A DNA stretch of 6,675 nt from the NCBI GenBank assembly GCA_003222935.1, contig QHXL01000170.1:1451-8125 (forward strand), in the 5' to 3' direction. A model generated the notes under the pieces. That model saw only the letters and a list, made by a program, of their open reading frames with translations. It did not search any database and had not been told where the DNA came from. Each line of letters begins with the position of its first letter. Within the stretch, counting starts at the first letter, position 1. A program made the position numbers and the translations under genes. Shown here in pieces: positions 5,111-6,675 of this stretch. The stretch is from Acidobacteriota bacterium. Lineage in GTDB: Bacteria; Acidobacteriota; Blastocatellia; Pyrinomonadales; Pyrinomonadaceae.

Positions 5111-5602
5111 TCATGGGGTCGTGCGTTTATGACTCTTTCTTAGCGGCGGGCGCTCACGGGTCACTATGCTTGAGCGTGTATACGGGACGCCGGCTGACGG
5201 AGAGACCTGGATGGTGATCGTTGCCTTTGCGACAGCTGGGTACTTCTCCAATACCAGCGACGTAAGTCTCTTGTTCACGAGTTCCCAGTAGTCGTCACCG
5301 TTTGGATAGTTCTTAAGAAGCGTCTCAATGTCTTTTGCGATCCATCTAAAGTCCGGATACTCCGACCTGGAGATGTTTGGTTTATAACGAAACAAGACCT
5401 CGAGGTCCAAGGTGTTGTCTTCACCTTGATGGTGAACTTTGAAGTCCTTGATAAAAAACGAGAACTCTTCAGTTAATGCGATTGCCTGATTACGCGATGC
5501 TGGAACTTGTGCAAGGGCGGATGTCGCTGCCCCAGGGTGGACGCAGAATAGAAGCACCAACAAGGTCAACCACAACTTTTTATTCAGGTTCTTTTTCTTC
5601 AA
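5111..5602 (-). CDS. Secreted protein of unknown function, possible T-fold-like core
   Basis: The product is 163 residues from a TTG at 5602-5600. The frame opens at a GTG at 5641, but a strong GGAGG (5615-5611) lies 8 nt before the TTG. The protein starting there opens with a textbook signal peptide: Lys2-4 and Lys8-9, hydrophobic core 11-20, and ALA|Q cleavage after residue 31. The mature region has the strand 'FSFFIKDFKVHH', then 'NTLDLEVLFRYKP', then a helix 'DFRWIAKDIETLLKNY'. It continues with 'YWELVNKRLTSLVLEKYP' and the strand 'KATITIQVSPS', and ends in a basic tail RPPLRKSHKRTTP. The strand-strand-helix-helix-strand order and spacing resemble T-fold enzymes such as dihydroneopterin aldolase, but I see no catalytic residues. 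That resemblance is only a lead, and I do not recognise a named family. The upstream TATACT (5628-5623) would place a transcription start very close to the Shine-Dalgarno. Confidence 0.82.
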   Translation of the reverse strand: MKKKNLNKKLWLTLLVLLFCVHPGAATSALAQVPASRNQAIALTEEFSFFIKDFKVHHQGEDNTLDLEVLFRYKPNISRSEYPDFRWIAKDIETLLKNYPNGDDYWELVNKRLTSLVLEKYPAVAKATITIQVSPSAGVPYTRSSIVTRERPPLRKSHKRTTP

Positions 5603-6040
5603 GTTTCTCTCCTCCGGGCCAGAGTATAGACCATAAGTCACGCTGTTCTTGATGGTGGTTTTAGGAATCCCAGGTCGTTGAAAACCCTCTCTTAATTTCC
5701 TTTAGTGATCCCTTCCGTACAATCTTTCTGAAATGTCGTTTTTGTCGTTATGACCGATCCAGTCAAGTTCATTGACCGATCGCTTACGTCCAAAAACCCA
5801 ACGAATTGCCTTGTTTTCTGGCGTTTTTACTTTTTCAGACGTCACAGCTCTACTGGCACACCGATAGCTAAGTCACTGTTGCCCGCTATGTGTCATGTGA
5901 AAAGCGCGGGCAGTTCTTTTCATCAAAAAGTTCACGGAGCTCGCGCAACACAGTTTGCACGCGGGACAACGAGTAAAAAGGTCCAAGCCCCGAAATCAAG
6001 CAGGGAGACAGTCAGGGGAACCTGACTTAAGAGAATAGAC
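5603..6040. other. Divergent intergenic region without a supported gene
   Basis: The region separates the divergent genes at 5602 (minus) and 6041 (plus). A 91-codon open frame at 5750-6025 has neither Shine-Dalgarno nor domain character. Visible small repeats are GACCGATC at 5752-5759 and 5774-5781 (22 bp apart, two helical turns) and TGTCGTT at 5734-5740 and 5743-5749. A GCCCGC/GCGGGC inverted pair (5881-5886 and 5906-5911) is followed by T-rich sequence, and a stem-loop lies at 6010-6027. The paired octamers could be an operator. No clear sigma70 promoter is seen. Confidence 0.55.
6010..6027 (+). promoter_or_regulatory. Stem-loop in the leader of the Clp-like gene
   Basis: AGTCAGG (6010-6016) and CCTGACT (6021-6027) form a perfect 7-bp stem with a GGAA loop. 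It ends immediately before TAAGAGA, the only Shine-Dalgarno-like sequence ahead of ATG 6041. It could tune initiation or mRNA stability, or be a protein-binding palindrome. Function is unproven. Confidence 0.45.
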
Positions 6041-6675
6041 ATGAAGCTGAAAACAACTTCCCCATTAACGCTAGCGATAACGCTTTCACTGCTGGTCGCA
6101 CAGATTCCGCTTAGTCAGCTTGCTATCGCGCAGACTAGTGGCAATAAAGCGCGCCGCACGGGTTCAAAGGTTGCGCACAAGGCGCTTCCGAAATTCGCGA
6201 TTAATCTGACTGCGCTCGCTCAGCAAGGTTTAATCGTGCCAGCCCCCGCGCGTATGGCTGCCGTTGAACGAACCATTCGCATCCTCTCGAATTCCACCGA
6301 TCATAATCCGGTGTTGCTTGATGAAACGGGTGGCGCCAACAGCAACGCCGTGGTTGAAAACATCGCCCAGAAAATAGCTACCAACGAAGTGCCTTCGTCA
6401 CTTCGAGACAAGCAAATCTGGAAATTAGATATTGCGGCATTGGTGGCCAACTTCCGCGTTAGCAAAGACGCAGTCAGCAAGCTCGACGCGATCCTTGCGG
6501 AGATCACAAGTTCAAAGGGAGAAGACATCCTCTACATTGATCAGATTGCTTCGGTCGGGGCCATTTATGGAGACGACGTTGAAAGCAGCCTGCGCACCGC
6601 TTTGCAGAACAATCTGCACTGCATGAGTGCAGTTACCAACAGTGATTACGAAGCCAACAACAACGAAGAGGAGAA
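6041..6675 (+). CDS. Exported ClpA/ClpB-like protein with degenerate ATPase motifs, 3' end outside window
   Basis: At least 211 residues are visible; the frame is open to the right edge. ATG 6041 follows AAGAGA at 6 nt. Residues 1-30 form a signal peptide (Lys2, Lys4, hydrophobic core 8-20, cleavage AIA|Q after 30). Residues 50-211 follow the first AAA+ domain of ClpA/ClpB in order. 'NLTALAQQGLIVPA', 'VERTIRILSNSTDHNPVLL', 'VVENIAQKIATNEVPSSLRDKQIWKLDIAALVA', 'ILYIDQI' and 'LRTALQNNLHCMSAVTNSDYE' each match a block of the Hsp100 family. The nucleotide site is lost: where Walker A should read GxPGxGKT, residues 94-101 read DETGGANS, without the lysine and with one residue inserted after it. 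Walker B (163-168) ends in Gln168 instead of the catalytic Glu. It therefore cannot be a normal ATPase, and an extracytoplasmic site has little ATP anyway. A scaffold or binding role is inference. Confidence 0.82.
   Translation, partial: MKLKTTSPLTLAITLSLLVAQIPLSQLAIAQTSGNKARRTGSKVAHKALPKFAINLTALAQQGLIVPAPARMAAVERTIRILSNSTDHNPVLLDETGGANSNAVVENIAQKIATNEVPSSLRDKQIWKLDIAALVANFRVSKDAVSKLDAILAEITSSKGEDILYIDQIASVGAIYGDDVESSLRTALQNNLHCMSAVTNSDYEANNNEEE

Noticed and set aside
5750..6025. 91-codon plus-strand open frame
   Set aside because: No Shine-Dalgarno, low-complexity Ser/Thr/Lys-rich composition, and no recognisable domain; it occupies the promoter region of the Clp-like gene.

Overview
The window reads as one piece of a moderate-GC, Gram-negative-type bacterial chromosome. 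Several products carry Sec signal peptides, and one is an outer-membrane beta-barrel type protein. Family resemblance recalled from memory (the secreted protein at 727-1242, the 334-residue SDR, the exported Clp-like protein) suggests Acidobacteriota, perhaps Blastocatellia. That assignment is inference, because no marker gene is present.

Layout. The minus strand at 1-208 holds the N-terminus of a phytanoyl-CoA dioxygenase-like enzyme that runs off the left edge. A gene-poor stretch (209-726) contains a strong hairpin. The plus-strand gene at 727-1242 encodes a small secreted protein and ends at a clear intrinsic terminator. A two-gene minus-strand operon follows (3275-1366). Its first gene encodes an exported protein with a heavy-metal-associated (HMA) domain joined to a C-terminal outer-membrane barrel. 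Its second gene, overlapping the first by 4 nt, encodes an exported TlpA/ResA-like thioredoxin. Divergent from this operon, and apparently sharing a promoter region with it, is crcB/fluC (3395-3769). Next come a minus-strand short-chain dehydrogenase (4860-3856), two palindromic repeats, a minus-strand secreted protein of unknown function (5602-5111), a 438-bp intergenic region, and a plus-strand Clp-like gene (6041 onward) that leaves the window.

The most notable observation is in the operon's first gene. The HMA metal-binding motif should read Cys-X-X-Cys, but the second cysteine codon is an in-frame TGA (3158-3156). The reading frame is intact on both sides. The signal peptide lies upstream and the membrane barrel downstream. 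A hairpin with a G in its apical loop sits about 20 nt after the TGA, as in bacterial SECIS elements. The simplest reading is a selenoprotein with a Cys-Gly-Asn-Sec metal/redox site, and conventional gene calling would cut it at a GTG just after the TGA. The neighbouring thioredoxin could service the site.

The second notable observation is the right-hand gene. It resembles the first AAA+ domain of ClpA/ClpB but has a signal peptide, a destroyed Walker A motif and a Walker B glutamate changed to glutamine, so it looks like an exported pseudo-ATPase.
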